64,000 nucleotides of DNA from Callipepla californica brunnescens (GCA_023055505.1 JALIRH010000044.1:4030001-4094000); one strand, 5' to 3'; counted from the first letter of the stretch, positions 1 to 12,608 are shown. The notes: generated from the sequence alone by a model not told the origin. Translations and numbers: made by a program.

Positions 1-2107
1 AGCATGCAAAGAAAATGAGCACAATTCTCTCTGAGAATGCTACTTTCTAGGTTTTCATTATATCTTTACAGATTAATTGTGAATAAATGCAAACAGCATA
101 TTTAGAAACAGGACACTTTCTTCTGTTGAGACCTTAGAAGCCTGCAACCCAAGCAGGTGAAATAATTGAGATGTACAAGGCCAACATCTGCTGTGCAATT
201 GTACTAATATGATTAGTTTTGCCACGGTGTTACTAAAAGAAGGATATAGTCCTTTTATAGCTTAATTGATCACATTTAGATGTTAGTGAACTCTGAACGC
301 AATGGGAAACCTTCTGCAGGGGTCAGGAGGGACTGCCCCTCATGATAGCATACAGCCTTATTAACTGCTATCATGATCAGCTCTCCTCCTTTCTGGTGCA
401 AGTATTAGCTACTCTGGTGATACAGCAAAGCTATGTCCAGCCTTGCCTGCAGTTATGTCTTGAAGGAAAACAATCATCCCTACTCAATTCTCTGAAAAAA
501 TCACTGTGGGAGCCCATGCTCAGGAATAGGTTCATGGCACCTAACCATGAATGGATGGAAGAACACGTGTGCTGTCCAAAATATGAGCACTATTTCAGAC
601 AGGGCTCTCTGCTTAGCATTTCCAACTGTTCACTCTGCGCGTCTTCCTGCTCATAACACTGGTTGCTCTGGCTTCTGTTCTGTGTCACCCTCCTTAGTCC
701 TGCTGCCGTGACTTAGTAATTAACAGTAAATAATGGATTCCGATAAGGAGACTTGGCACTTAGCGTTTTGGGATTACAGTACCTTGTTTTTGGGCATACA
801 AGTCTGGGAATTCCTTTTGTGCCGTGATCCCCTGTAATCATTAAGGCTGTTACAAGATCAGTCCTCAAAAACTGTTCCAGCCAAGTTAATTAGCTAATAA
901 CACAGCATTCCCAAAAACATAAAGCTACGCATTTCTCTGTCTACAGATATGATATGAATCAGATCAAATACAGCCTTTGGCTGCTGTAAACTGATATTAG
1001 CACTGAAGTAGATGTACTGATAAAGATCTAGTCAGTAAGATTTATTCAAACATTTTTTCAAAAGACAAATAAAAGCCGTACAACAATGTTCACTTATGAG
1101 AGAGCCTCTTCTGATAAATGTCATTCTGTAGTTCTTTGAATTGTTACTGGAGAGTTCTACAGAACTTAAATATAAAGGGGCAATTTTGAAGTACAAAAAG
1201 TTTAAATAAAGAAAAGCAAATCCCACGCTTGGTGAATTATGGAGAGCCCGTGAAGGGCAGCAAGTGTGAGAATCCAATCCCTGCTCACAGAAAGAGCCCT
1301 ACTGTATGTTCCTCCAAATATTGATGTTTGAAATCCAAAGCACATGTGATGCATTAGGGTGAAACAGGGATTACATACATGCTGCTCTCTGCCCTGCAGT
1401 TCAGGAAAAGTCTTTATGTAATGAAGAACTGAAAGACTTATGAGGGAATCCAATGGACTGTTATCGTGTAAAAATATCGGCACTCTCCAAAGTCAACTCA
1501 CAGTTGCTCAAATGTATGCCGGTATGTGTTTTGTTTTCCAGCAGGCCTGAGAGAGAAGGAGCTCCATTCATGTCAGACCCTGTTAATCTCATACCTACAG
1601 CTCAGCCTGTGTGAATGAAACAGTGACTTGCGAAAGCCACTGCTTTTCTTTCCAGTCAATTCTCAAACATATAAAACCTACCGCAGGAGATCCAAACACA
1701 CTCGAACAATAACAGGCAATTTTGCCAATTACAGAAACTACTTGTAGGCAATAAGAAGGGAACTTTTCATTCAACTAGGGGCTCTGATTTTGGGTCTTGG
1801 AAAATTAAGAATGATTTCTTGATGCTTCCTTCATCTGTTTCTCTTAATATCTACCTGCATTCTCTAAGTTTTAACTACACAAATGCCTCAAGCAGTACTT
1901 AATAATTTAAGAACAAAAAGCCAACCAAATATAAGAACAAAGAAGAATGCAAAATGTAGCAGCAGAGCTCTGAGTTTGTGTATTCCAGCATGTTATTGAT
2001 GAAAATGTTATTTTAGTGGATGTAGAAAAAATAGAACCAAACTCAGAGTTTTACAGAGGCCAAATTCAGTGCTCTTCTGAAACACTTTAACTAAGCAAAG
2101 CTCTCAT
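1..2107. other. Non-coding AT-rich DNA, no gene seen
   Basis: No coding region, RNA gene or recognisable repeat is seen. Open frames at 342-656 (+) and 1202-1483 (-) are short, lie in ordinary AT-rich sequence and resemble no family I know. The only structure that stands out is the perfect inverted repeat at 340-376, listed separately. Confidence 0.6.
340..376. repeat. Perfect 11-bp inverted repeat, 15-nt loop
   Basis: TCATGATAGCA at 340-350 is the exact reverse complement of TGCTATCATGA at 366-376, separated by 15 bases. Transcribed, it would fold as a clean 11-bp hairpin. No other sign of an RNA gene is visible; it may be chance or a small fold-back element. Confidence 0.7.
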
Positions 2108-2372
2108 TCATAGAATCACAGAATCGTAGAATGGAAACACAGAATCATAGAATGGCTTGGGTTGGAAGGAACCTTATAGATCATCTAGTTCCAATCCCCT
2201 TGCCACAGCCATGGCTGCCAAGCACCAGATCAGGCTGCACAGGACCCTATTGAACATGGCCTTGAACGCTTCCAGAGATGAGGCATTCACAACCTCTCTG
2301 GGCAACCTTTTTCAGTGCCTCACCACCTTCTGAGTAAAAAATTTCCACCTAATATCTAATCTAAATCTCCCT
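2108..2372 (-). mobile_element. CR1 LINE, 3' end fragment (5' truncated)
   Basis: This is the reverse complement of the avian CR1 3' end. It opens with the terminal repeat (TCATAGAATCACAGAATC), followed by GGCTTGGGTTGGAAGGAACC, the ATCATCTAGTTCCAA motif and, further in, the CCTCTCTGGGCAACC and CCACCTAATATCTAATC blocks. It is therefore a minus-strand insertion that keeps about 265 bp of its 3' region and has lost everything upstream, as is usual for CR1. The terminal repeat is extended: AGAATCAnAGAATnnTAGAATGG occurs twice, about 24 bases apart. No coding potential remains. Confidence 0.93.
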
Positions 2373-2962
2373 ATTACAACAATGACAACTCAGTAACAAT
2401 TGTAGCTGCTCAAGAAGTGCTAAATAGCTACAAATCAACCTTTATATCCCCTTCAGCTAGAGCAAATATTCATCTCCAACATTTTTTTTGCTAAATGTAC
2501 AATAACTCACATGCTAAAATCTCACATCTCCTAAATAATACTGCTATAAAAGATCTTTGCTTTTGAGATTTTCTCAGAAACTGCTTGCAAAGCCTTGAAT
2601 CTGTTTAAGGTCCCAGATAAGACATGATTGGTATTGTCACCTACAAAGTTTAATACAGTGCATAACCATGTACTGGTACAGCAGAATTCTTTAATCCATT
2701 CTTGTTCTGTTGCAAAGCTAGCAAGACTGTCTGTACCACCTAAATAAGCCTCAGTGACATGTCACAGCTATAGAAAAGTAGAAACCTATTTGGGATAATG
2801 GGTTTTTTAACAAAGTGGGGGAATTGTTGGGTCACCTGTGCAAGTCTATATCTCCATTTATTTATTAGTGTCAAAGTCCTCAAAAAACATAGTCCTGTAA
2901 TAGGTGCAAATAAGTCTAAGTCATGAAAGTCTACATCAGCTTCTACATTTTCTCTTTGGTTA
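2373..2962. other. Spacer between two CR1 fragments
   Basis: AT-rich sequence between two minus-strand CR1 tails. I see no gene, RNA or further repeat. Confidence 0.55.
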
Positions 2963-3340
2963 TCATAGAATCACAGAATTGTAGGGTTGGAAGGGACTGA
3001 CCTCTAGAGATCTTCAAGTCCAACCCCTCTGCAACCAGACTCCCTACAGCAGGCTGCAGTTAGGCATCTAGGCAGGTCTTGAATATCTCCAGAGAAGGAG
3101 AATTCACAGCCTCCATGGGCAGCCTGTTCCAGTGCTCCATCACCTGCACTGTGAAGAATTTCTTTCACTTATTGCTGCAGAACTTCCTATGCTCAATTTT
3201 ATGGCCATATCCCCTTGTCCTGTCCCCACAGACCACTGAAAAGAAATTGGCCATGTCCATTTGACTACCACATTGAAGATGTTTATTAACATTAATGTTT
3301 TGCAGCCTCAGAGAAGGTTTTCCTTTTCCATTCACGCAGA
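2963..3340 (-). mobile_element. CR1 LINE, 3' end fragment of a second subtype
   Basis: A minus-strand CR1 tail starts with TCATAGAATCACAGAATTG, then GGTTGGAAGGGACTGACCTC and TCAAGTCCAACCCC. The CCTCCATGGGCAGCCTGTTC, CCCCTTGTCCTGTCCCCACA and AAGAAATTGGCCATGTCC blocks of avian CR1 follow in the expected order. The wording (GACCTCTAGAGATC...CAAGTCCAACC) differs from the copy at 2108, so a different CR1 subfamily is likely. The left limit is clear. The right limit is blurred: similarity fades through 3270-3350, where ATTTATAAACATT-like and CTCAGAGAAGG-like words are still recognisable. The frame open at 3079-3264 (+) is antisense to the element and not a gene. Confidence 0.92.
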
Positions 3341-4200
3341 CTGTCCATTGCTGCAGTCTGCTGGGCAGTAAGCAGCCTGCACATACTCAGAATGATGCTG
3401 TGATCTGCCCCTAGACATCCTGAGGCACATAAAACAATCACTCAGTATGCTTCTACCCTATTAAGCTGAATCTTATAATCCTATCAGTAAAGATCTGCCT
3501 ATAAAGATCCAAGAATTTCCAAAGCACACTGAGAAATCACCTAGTAGAACATCAGATTCTAAAAATTCCAAGCCCATACTTTCCGCTGCAAAGGTATGAG
3601 TGAAGAAAAGATATATGCAGACTTCCACTTCATTTGTATATTATGACTGATCTCTAGAGATGGAAATCTGGAGATACAGGGCAAGACTTTTTATGTTCCA
3701 TTAAAATACTTAGGGTTTTGTGTGCCTCCATTGAAGACTGAGGATAGTAACAATTCTGAATCTGCCAGCATTTTGTGAAAGTCAGTATGTTATCTGTGAC
3801 TCACCAGGTTCGTTTGTGCTCTACGGGATCACAGTGGTCCCATAGCAGCATTCTAGCACTACAAGAGAAGTCCACTTCCTCAGGCAGGGAAGTCTCAAAG
3901 GAAAGGAGGAAGTGCAAATAAATTTGCCACCCAGCTCCAACTAAATTTAAATGGAATTCAAATATCTAAATCTCCTAACCCATTGTGGAAACACCCTTCC
4001 AAAAAAAGTAGGCTTAGAGGGTTAATTTGTGTTCTGCCCAAGTCATGTCTGGGGACCAAGAGCCAACATTTACATGGAATGGGAGGGATAACTCAGTGTT
4101 ACAGAGTATTTTTGCTCAAACCTGCTCCTATGCCTGAAAAATGTCCACGAAAATTGTGGCCAAACCTCAGCAAGAAGATAAGTAGAGCAATATAAATATA

Positions 4201-4220
4201 TATATCTAAATATAGATATA
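4201..4220. repeat. AT-rich inverted repeat, 8-4-8
   Basis: TATATCTA and TAGATATA flank a 4-base centre (AATA), forming a perfect 8-bp stem. It lies in a (TA)-rich run from about 4190. Simple-sequence origin is the most likely explanation. Confidence 0.6.
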
Positions 4221-5534
4221 AAGTGTGAATAGAGATGCCTGTAAAAGGTTTTCTGACTATCAACTTTTATCTGAGTTAGCAACATTTGTGAGTGCACAGA
4301 CAGGGAGGCATCCTGCACGGAACAGGGCAGCAGGTGTTCAGTCACTGCTTTTTAGAAGAGCCTGTGTTATTGTTGCTACCAAGGAGCACACTAAGCGTGC
4401 AGTGTCTGAAGACATCAACACTAACACATGTAAAAACTTTAGGTTCTGGTTTCATTCTGTTTCCCCAGCGTCCACCAGCTTCCTCATGAATGATCCTGAT
4501 GACAGTTTTTGCATTTGATTGGACCTCCAAAGAAAGAGCTATTTTGTATGTATGTTTATTTAGCAAAAGTAGAGGGCAGAAAAAAATTTGGATGGCACAA
4601 TCCATTCTGTAAATTCTCTTGTTGGAATAAGGTCCAGATTCTGGACATCTTTCAGTAATATTTTTTCTTAATTTAGAGCAAAAGTTACTGTGTTTTCAAT
4701 TACCAGTATTTAAGATTATCAAGTACTTACGGACATGAAATATTAGTATCATATAAAAAATACTGAAATGTTTCACAGTAGTGGATAGGACATGTTATAT
4801 GCAAAGTAAGTTCTGACCTTGAAACAGATATGTTTCTGTAGCTTAATGACTTAGTGGGCAACAGTTGACTGAAAGCCTTGTCCAGAGCTCCACGGAAATT
4901 GCATTGAATTTCAGGTCTTGCTAAAAGTACTATATGCCAAAACAAAGGAATGCAGCAAAGAAAGATGGGAGAAGGAAGTAACCAGATTTGCTTTAACAAG
5001 AGGCAATTGTAAACTGAAAAGAACTCCCTATTACAGTTGGCTTATTTACAAAGCACAAGAATTTTATATTCTTCATAATTTGCCCTGGATATTCACATTC
5101 ATCTAACCATTTCTGAAAACCTAGTAAACTTTTAGTTTCCATGACATCTGTGCCAATGAGTTCTTCAGATCAATCATCTACCACATGTCTTTCACTATGC
5201 TGCCTTTTGGTTCTTGGTTTCAAAAAGGTTTCTGATATAATTTCACTAACATTTTCCCTAAACTTTAACCAGGCCTTTTCTTACTCATTGCTCCTTGAAA
5301 TTTACAATTCTGAGGACTGCAAAGTCAGACATTGTCTGCTTTTGGTAGCTGTTCTTGAGTTCACAGAAGATTGTCTTATTCATTGGGTCTGAATTTGATC
5401 ATCAGAACAAAAATCAGCCACATCTCAGCCTGTGTCCAACCCCTGAGCTCACTTACAGACAGTGGAACAAGAACTAAAACATAGGTCATGTAGGCAGCTG
5501 GGTCAAAGCCAGAAAGGCTTTATAGATATAGCCT

Positions 5535-5564
5535 CAGCCTCTTTACATACAGCCTCTTTACATA
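5535..5564. repeat. Perfect 15-bp tandem duplication
   Basis: CAGCCTCTTTACATA occurs at 5535-5549 and again, head to tail and without mismatch, at 5550-5564. It is best read as a recent local slippage duplication. Confidence 0.9.
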
Positions 5565-7570
5565 CTGACTTCTTAGAACAAATGTTTTCAAAAATAAATC
5601 ACCAACAGCTCTAAATAAAGCATGATACTTTGTGGGCAAGAAATGAGCAGAAAAGAACAAGGCATACTTTCTGAATTATCTTTTTGCATGTTTTTTACCA
5701 GTCTACTAACAGATAAAAGTCCGAAGATCACCTGAGACGTTGGAAAAGAATAATGGAGCCCTGGACAAAGACAGATTTCTAGGAGTAGCAGGGAGAAAAA
5801 GTAACGGCAAGGGGTGGTACTCGGACTGTGCAAAAAAAAAGGTAAGGAGCAAGAGGAAAAGAGTATATAGAGCAGGGCATCAAGGAATGGCTCCAGCCTT
5901 ACTGCTACTACTGCCATCAATTACTCTAGCTGGGTGGCCCTTAAACTTCCAGGAACTTGGTGTCTGTAGCTAAGGAAAGCCCAGGTTTCCTAGCTACAGT
6001 TCTGAATGCTTTTACTTGAAGCCTGGCTGGCAGAAGTATTTGTTGCTCTGTCTGCTGCAAGATGGGCTGAACATCCTTGTGCCCATTGCATGGAGACAAT
6101 TGCAATACATGAGACAGATCAACAGTCAGAGGAGTTTAAAGCCAGGATCTGAGGGCAGCTGACAGAAGAGGAAGGAACTAGAAGCTTGTGTGAGTATTAG
6201 AGCCCACTCCTCCTGAACTTACAGATATCTAAAAAAGCTCTGCCATCTGTACTTTAAGCTCATAGGAGATAAGCAGAGGAAGGAGGGGCTTCAATCACAT
6301 GTGCTGTAAAGCCTTTGTGAAAAATCAAAACAAACTGTGGGGCTGACTTTGTCTATAAAAAACAGCAAAGCCTCAATCATGCTGACATTTTGTAAAAAAA
6401 TATTGAATCGATTACTGACCATGACTTTTTCAAACAGCTTCCAAACAGCAAAACAGACCTTGGCATAAATATGTCTGCTCTTTTTATTGAATCCTTATAG
6501 AGAAAGTTTCAGTGCAGAAGGAATTCTTAGCTGCAGAGACATAAGGCTGGACCCTTGCAGTAGGGCTTCATTCTCTCAAGCAGTGGAAGCTTTTCTAGCA
6601 GATGGGACAGAACTGTGGCTCCACAGCTTTGGCCTCCTCTTAAGTCCAGCCAGAGTTGCTAAATGGGTGGCCATCTGCCTACACATGTGCAAAGAGGGTG
6701 AATGTATCTGTTTTGCACTGTGGCTGCATGGTCCCTTGACCCTCCAAGATGAGTTTGCAGAAAGCCACTGAAATCTTGCATCAATCTTCCTTTCTTGGTC
6801 AAAGACTAGAAGTGATTCACATGGTACTGTGATCTTCCCAGTTGATTTTCCACAGACATTCTTCCCTTTGGGGAATCACAGTCAATGGCCCCTACAGCAT
6901 TAGTCTGTCAATTTTGGGAACTGCAATTAAGGCACAAAATAAATTCATAATAGCAAAAGTCAGCCTTCTTTTATCCATCCTATTACCCAACCAGAAGCAA
7001 CTATTTTTCTGACTGTTCTTCAATTGTACAGTTGTCTCCTCTGAAGAAAATAGCCACTGATCACGCTAAAGTCCCGCTCAGGAAACCTTCAGTCGCCTTA
7101 AGCTTTGTTCTCACATTGGTTATGGGTTTCTTATCTGAAACTTCTGCATGGTCTGCAAAAATTTCAGCTAAGGAAACAATGTGTCTCTAAAGTAACCCAT
7201 AATTATTCATAACACAGCATAGATGCACACAGAAAAAACTCAGCTGGAGCATGAGAAGTTATGAAGTATTTTGAAGTATCCATAACAATGATCACATTCT
7301 AAAAGGGCCTTTTCACCCTAAGCTGTACGGGATGACCAATAATCATCTAATATGCATTAGGCACAGCAAATTAATTAATTTTCTTCTTTTTTTTAGGATA
7401 CTTATGAGACTTTGTCATAATAAGTTGATATAAAACTGAAATTTCATGTTATACCTCTGCCAGAAAATTACTGTTATTTCATTTTCCACCATGTGGCTAA
7501 AAAGTTAGTTCTTTCCTACAATTAAATTAGGTGGGCAATCTCTTTTTAAGGATATTTTAAAATACATAAC

Positions 7571-7595
7571 TTTGTTTGTTTGTTTGTTTGTTTTT
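7571..7595 (+). repeat. (TTTG)n microsatellite
   Basis: About five to six TTTG units end in TTTTT. No transposon is visible beside it, so an A-tail origin (CAAA on the minus strand) is possible but unproven. Confidence 0.9.
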
Positions 7596-9060
7596 CTCCA
7601 GAGGGTTCTGTTGAAAAAGAGAGTTTAAACTGAAAAGATTTTTTCTCGTCAGAACTTTTGTCTTCCCCACTAAAAAAAAATTCGAAGTTATCCAAACCCA
7701 AAGTCACTGGGTGAAAAAATAAAGATTTGTTTATATTCAGTATAATCATAGAGATTGGTATTTCAATTCTACTTGAGTATATTTCAAATAAGGGACATAT
7801 CAGGACTTTTCCCAGTTACTTCTTCAGTCTGCTGGCTAAAGCATCAAGCCTCAGATAATGAGAAATGTCCCTTTTGCATTTGTAAGGCTTAATTTTGCCC
7901 AGGTGACACAAAACAGAAAGCAAGCTGGCATAAGTGTAAGGAGAAAAGGCTACATGGAACTGTAAACGCCCCAGAAGAGAGGGATGCATCACCAAGGAGA
8001 TCAGGAACAAGAAGGAGAGTGAACCAAGAGTGGTGGAGGAAATAATGATGATGATGCAGATGCAGGAAGGCAGCCATTGAAAAGTAAGAAGAAATCTCAC
8101 ACTTGGAGGAATAATCAGAAGTATCTATAACCAAAGACCTCCACAGTTCATTATTCCTTTTATTTTAGCAAGCATTCTCAAACGGTGCTGGCTATTTAAT
8201 GTTTATTTAATGAGCTTTGGGGACTTCTGGTTTGTTTTCTTCATTTTGTCATCATTACTATTGCTTAACAAAATGCCAGACTTTCAGAGAAAGGCTGCAT
8301 GTTGAACCCGTGGTCTGCACAGCCAGCTGGCAGGGAAGAAAACTGAGGCCAGGTTTAGACCTCTGTATTACTCTGCTGTATGCTCCTATGACTGCATTCA
8401 CAAAAGGCATCAGCTCTTCCCCGAAGGAACTAAATAGAGAACAAACATTCTGGCAAAAAATAACTTGTTGGCTTACTCTGTACTGGCAACTAATTTTTAA
8501 ATGTAAATAATAGAGATGTAGGCCAGCTTAAAGATTGTGCTACTCTTTCTCCAGCTACATATGAGAGGGATGCGACACACATAAGAGGCCTGCACACCCC
8601 AAGAGATTCTAACAAATCATTTCTAATTGTTCAACTACTTCCTAAGGTAAGTAAGAAGAAGGTGCACACTTGGGTTTGACAGCTCGGGCAATAGTACACT
8701 TCCAAGTGTTACTAGAGCAAGTAGTATCACAGCTGGTATTAACCTACTCCCCTAGCAAACTCTTAGCAGTGGTGATCAAACAATGAAATGAGTAGAAAAG
8801 TGAACAGGTGGAACCACTTTCTGTAGTCCTCTCTGTTCCTTGCTGGCACCATCCCAGCAATGGCAGTTGGGATGCTGCTAATTTACAATAGAAGTAACAG
8901 AATAGAAATTCAAGAATGAATGGAGTAATAAAATTTCCAGTTCCTTAAGTTCTGTTCATTTCACAGTCTCTGCCTACCTGACGCTAACCCTCCCACACCC
9001 AAAATGCTCCGATTATTTCTCAAATAAAATTTCATCATCTTAGATGTTTTCATCCTAGCG

Positions 9061-9196
9061 CTGTTCAAGAAGCGTTTAGATGAGGTGCTAAGGGATTTGA
9101 TTTAGTAGCTTAGTGGGTAGGGATGGTGGTGTGAGGATGGTTGGACTAGATGATCTTGTAGGTCCTTTCCAACCTAATGAATCTATGAATCTATGA
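9061..9196 (+). mobile_element. CR1 LINE, short 3' tail
   Basis: A plus-strand CR1 3' end, 5' truncated to about 136 bp. The hallmark GGTTGGACTAGATGATCTTG and TAGGTCCTTTCCAACC motifs are followed by the terminal 8-bp repeats (ATGAATCT twice plus a partial copy). CTGTTCAAGAAGCGTTTAGA is the usual start of the 3' block. No coding sequence is left. Confidence 0.93.
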
Positions 9197-9590
9197 AAAT
9201 TAGGAAGTTCTATGGAGGTGATATCAGCTGAAAAGGTCTCATCACAGCTACTCAAATCGCAGTGTGAAATGACACTGAGTTTACTAAACCTGTGATTGAA
9301 AAGCTATACAAGGGTTCAGTGACCTTGTGGGGTACTCAGGATATCAGAACAAAGAAAATATTCACCTCAGAATTATCTGAGCTGAATACTGCATAAAAGT
9401 CAAAATTATTTGTTGATTTTGTCTTTGCAATATCTACACTTCTTATTTTTATTGAAGTGTTTATGTGTACCTCTTAACTAAACATTTAAATTTTCAGTTG
9501 TATGAAGCACTTATTTAAATTCAGGAAAATATTTGTTAAAAAAAAAAAAGACTATCAGTATTAGATCAATATGTATCTTCTACTGAAAAA
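9197..9590. other. Spacer between CR1 fragments
   Basis: No gene or recognised repeat, apart from a 12-base A run at 9538-9549 just before the next CR1 piece. Confidence 0.5.
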
Positions 9591-10199
9591 CCACATGCAC
9601 CAGTACAGAATAGGGGCTGGGAAGGTGCTTTGCAGGGAAGGACCTGGGTGTCCTGGTGGACAACAGGTCGGCCATGAGCCACCAGTGTGTCCTGTGGCCA
9701 ATAAAGCAGGCCAATGATACCCAAGCGTGCATTAGAAAGAGCTTGGCTGGCAGGTCAAGGGAGGTGATCTTCTGCCTCTTCTGTGCTCTGCTGAGGCCAC
9801 ATCTGGAGGACTGGGTCCAGTTCTGAGATTCCCAGTTCAAATAAGACAGAGAAGTACTGCTGAGAGTAGTGAAGGGCCACAAAGGTGGTGAGGGGCCTGG
9901 AGCATCTCCCTTATGTGGAGGGGCTGAGAGACCTGGGACTGCTGAGCCTGGAGAAGAGAGGAATGAGATCTCACCAATGCTTACAAATATCTAATGGGCA
10001 GAAGTGGATGGGGCCAGGCTCTTTTCAACAGTGTCCAGCCACAGAACAAGGGGCAATGAGCACAAACCAGATTATATAAAGTTCTATATGAACATGAGGA
10101 AAAACTCCAAAACTGAGGGTTACAGAGCACTAGAACAGGCTGCCCAAAGAGGTTGTAGAGTCACCTTCACTGGAGATTGCCTGTGATCCAGATGCAGTC
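9591..10199 (+). mobile_element. CR1 LINE fragment, ORF2 C-terminal region
   Basis: About 0.6 kb of a plus-strand CR1 element. The nucleotide words are typical of avian CR1: GGACCTGGGTGTCCTGGTGG, GGAGGTGATCTTCTGCCTCT, GGGCCACAAAGGTGGTGAGG, CTGAGCCTGGAGAAGAGAGG and AACAGGCTGCCCAAAGAGGT. It is truncated at the 5' side, and unlike the other copies it also lacks the 3' terminal repeat. Similarity is lost after roughly 10,170-10,200, where a deletion seems to join GGAGAT to CTGTGATCCAGATG. Its two broken ends suggest an older copy, or one cut by a later deletion. Confidence 0.93.
9636..10186 (+). pseudogene. Broken CR1 ORF2 (reverse transcriptase protein) C-terminus
   Basis: The translated fragment matches the region after the reverse transcriptase core in CR1 ORF2. 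One frame, open at 9885-10079, reads RGLEHLPY followed by [14 protein letters not shown] second frame, open at 10004-10186, reads [18 protein letters not shown] and MNMRKN. In an intact CR1 these motifs lie in a single frame, so at least one frameshift falls near 9980-10010. Further upstream, remnants of the LGVLVD and REVIF type segments are split by stops. The endonuclease and catalytic reverse transcriptase parts are absent. It is a dead relic inside the CR1 fragment above. Confidence 0.85.
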
Positions 10200-12608
10200 C
10201 CTTAATGGGTTTCCTTAAAGCTGTATTAATTCTTCTGTTGTCTATTTCACAAAAGCTTTCAGCTTCCTGATCTGTTCATTTTATGATACATTTATGTTCA
10301 AACTTTGACTCAACCACTTGCAGTGGCGGTCTCCCAGCTTACACACTGCCCAGCACCTACATGTGCCAGGCTTGAGCCCTGGGTATATGGCTACCTGATT
10401 TGTTTTCTAGAAGCTTGTTACTTGGACATAATTCTGAAAAACTGGAATGTCAGCCCAGGTTTTTTGGCAGTAAGCCTCCACTTTCTGTTTCTGTAAGAGG
10501 CCTTTACTTTCCCAAGCTTCTTGTCCCACTGGTAGTCTTATAAAAAAGCCCAGCAGGTCTCTGGAAGTTCACAAAGACTTCTTCATTCATAAACAAGCTG
10601 CTTGCGAGCCCTGAACAGAATGGCTCTATCCGTGACGTCTGATTGACCTTCAAGAACTGCACACATGACAGAAAAAATAATAATAGTAAAAAAAGGGGGC
10701 AGAAAGTTTAAGGAAATAGACAAATGAAGGACAAAGGGACCATCAGTGTGTTAGTAATCTGTTGAATGTGAGAATTAAAGATATAAATATCATGATGGGC
10801 TGTATTTGCATTGCCACAGTCTGGTTAAAAGAAAGAACCCCAGAGCTAGGAACTGATGTCTCTTGCATCCCTAATAGCTTCTATATAAAAATTGTCATTT
10901 TCTTTGTATGATTAAAATAAAGAGCATCGACGAAATAAACTCTCCCCTTCTACTTGTTTCTTTTAGTGAATCTACAGCTGATAGAAGATGCCAGTTTAAC
11001 AAGTCTGCAGACAGAGGCTTTCTGTCTACAGAATATGTACAAGACAAGCAGTGGCAGGGAGTGGGTCTCTGCCACACACACAGCTCCCTGAGACCAAGGA
11101 GACCACCCCAAGTGGGAAAGGCACATTCAGGCCTTGGCTTCCCTACTGACAGTAGCTGGGTAGCCCACCAGTGCCATTTCTCAGGACAACTTTCAGGCAG
11201 CCTGGAGGCTGAGCACTTGGAAACAGTCTCAAGTTAACAGTTCATTAGCACTATTTTCCACTAAGTACTGCTGGCAACTGCACTTCAGAGTATAAAGCAT
11301 ATCTTCACTGATATCAGCTGCAAGGGTCATTAAACCTATTACCATTTCTAATTGTTCTGTCACGTGCCAATCCCTGTCCTCCCTTTATTCATCTACTTCC
11401 ACAAACCCACTTTGAATCACGGTCATTTTTCAAAATAGCCCAAATCCTATTTTACCATCCCAAGAAAGTTCACTTACTCTCCTTTATACTGGTATTTTTG
11501 CCCCTGCACTCCCTTCTCAGCTGGTACTTTCCTTGTCTTTCAGTGCTGCCATTTACTTCAGAGGAATTGCAGCAGGGCAGCAAGGACTTTCTTGCTTTGA
11601 GCTGTCACACTCTCATTTTCAGTGAATTCCCTTCTCATACATTTGAAACACGGAATTTTCAGCTCTTTTGCCACCTCACACACACTGCCTCCTGAGCCTT
11701 TGTGGCAACAACTGATATTGCTGTGACTTTCACAGCGCAAAGCATCTAATGGTAGTTGCTGGAGTGGAATATTCAGGCAAAGGGGAAGCAAGCTCCCTTC
11801 TAAGCACCTGCTTTTTGTATTGGGAATAGGAAAAAGTATTTCCTTACTTCTTTTCTTTTACTTGATCTAATGATTCATGAAGTGACAAAAAAGATGCTGT
11901 GGACTTTCATTATATGCTTCATGACTTCCAAGGGTGGTGATGGAACGCAGCTCAGTCCTGACTCAGTGTGATTATCAGCTAGGATTGGATCCTGGCTGCA
12001 GTTGGCCTTACCTTAGATGAACTTCTGCACCAAATACTCAATTTCTGACTGTCTGGAAAAGTATAATCATTTTAGATAGCCTAACTGACAATTCTCTGTC
12101 AATATAATTGCTAGCGAATTGTCATGGAAACTGAATTAGGCATCAGTGCTATAGGAGCAGTCACTCCAGTTTGAGTTATGCTGGAAAGGCACTGTAAGGA
12201 AAACATTGGCATTTCCTACACTGGAAATGCTTTGTGGATAAACAAGGACTTTCATCTTTAGGAATGTAAATTCAGGGTGTCTCAGCTGCGTTTTAAGAAA
12301 AAAATTACCTTACAGGCCCTGAAGGATAAACATAAGGTCAGATGGCAAGCACATCAGTGAAAGCAGCCACTGGAGATCCACAGTAACTCAGATCACGGAC
12401 CTCTTTTTTAATGCTCCTTTTCCAGACTGGTCTTTATCACTTATATGTGCTACTAAGCACAACAAATTTCCCCAGAAGCATGCAGTGTACCTCTGTGAAC
12501 TGACAGTGGGCACTGGAGACCTAATCTTGTTCTAGGTGAGTGCAGTCTATACTATGCTCAATAGAATGCCAAATGGAGGCCTCTGTGACTGAGAGAAAGT
12601 TTATTGTC
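10200..12608. other. Non-coding stretch, nothing recognised
   Basis: No gene, RNA or dispersed repeat is recognised. Overlapping frames at 10895-11237 on both strands look like chance. A small perfect stem sits at 12,209-12,230 (GCATTTCC, 6-base loop TACACT, GGAAATGC). Confidence 0.5.

Larger units (their letters stand above)
3341..9060. other. Repeat-poor non-coding stretch
   Basis: A 5.7-kb stretch with no recognisable gene. Frames of 90-110 codons occur on both strands (for example 5588-5920 minus and 8217-8510 plus), overlap one another and show no known domain, so I treat them as chance. Contained oddities are a small AT-rich inverted repeat at 4201-4220, a 15-bp tandem duplication at 5535-5564 and a TTTG microsatellite at 7571-7595. 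Confidence 0.55.

Noticed and set aside
3079..3264. Open frame on the plus strand
   Set aside because: It is antisense to a CR1 3' end and is explained by that repeat.
7380..7400. Polypyrimidine run ending in TTTTAG, like a splice acceptor (another at about 42,570)
   Set aside because: Common by chance in T-rich DNA; no open exon or donor follows.
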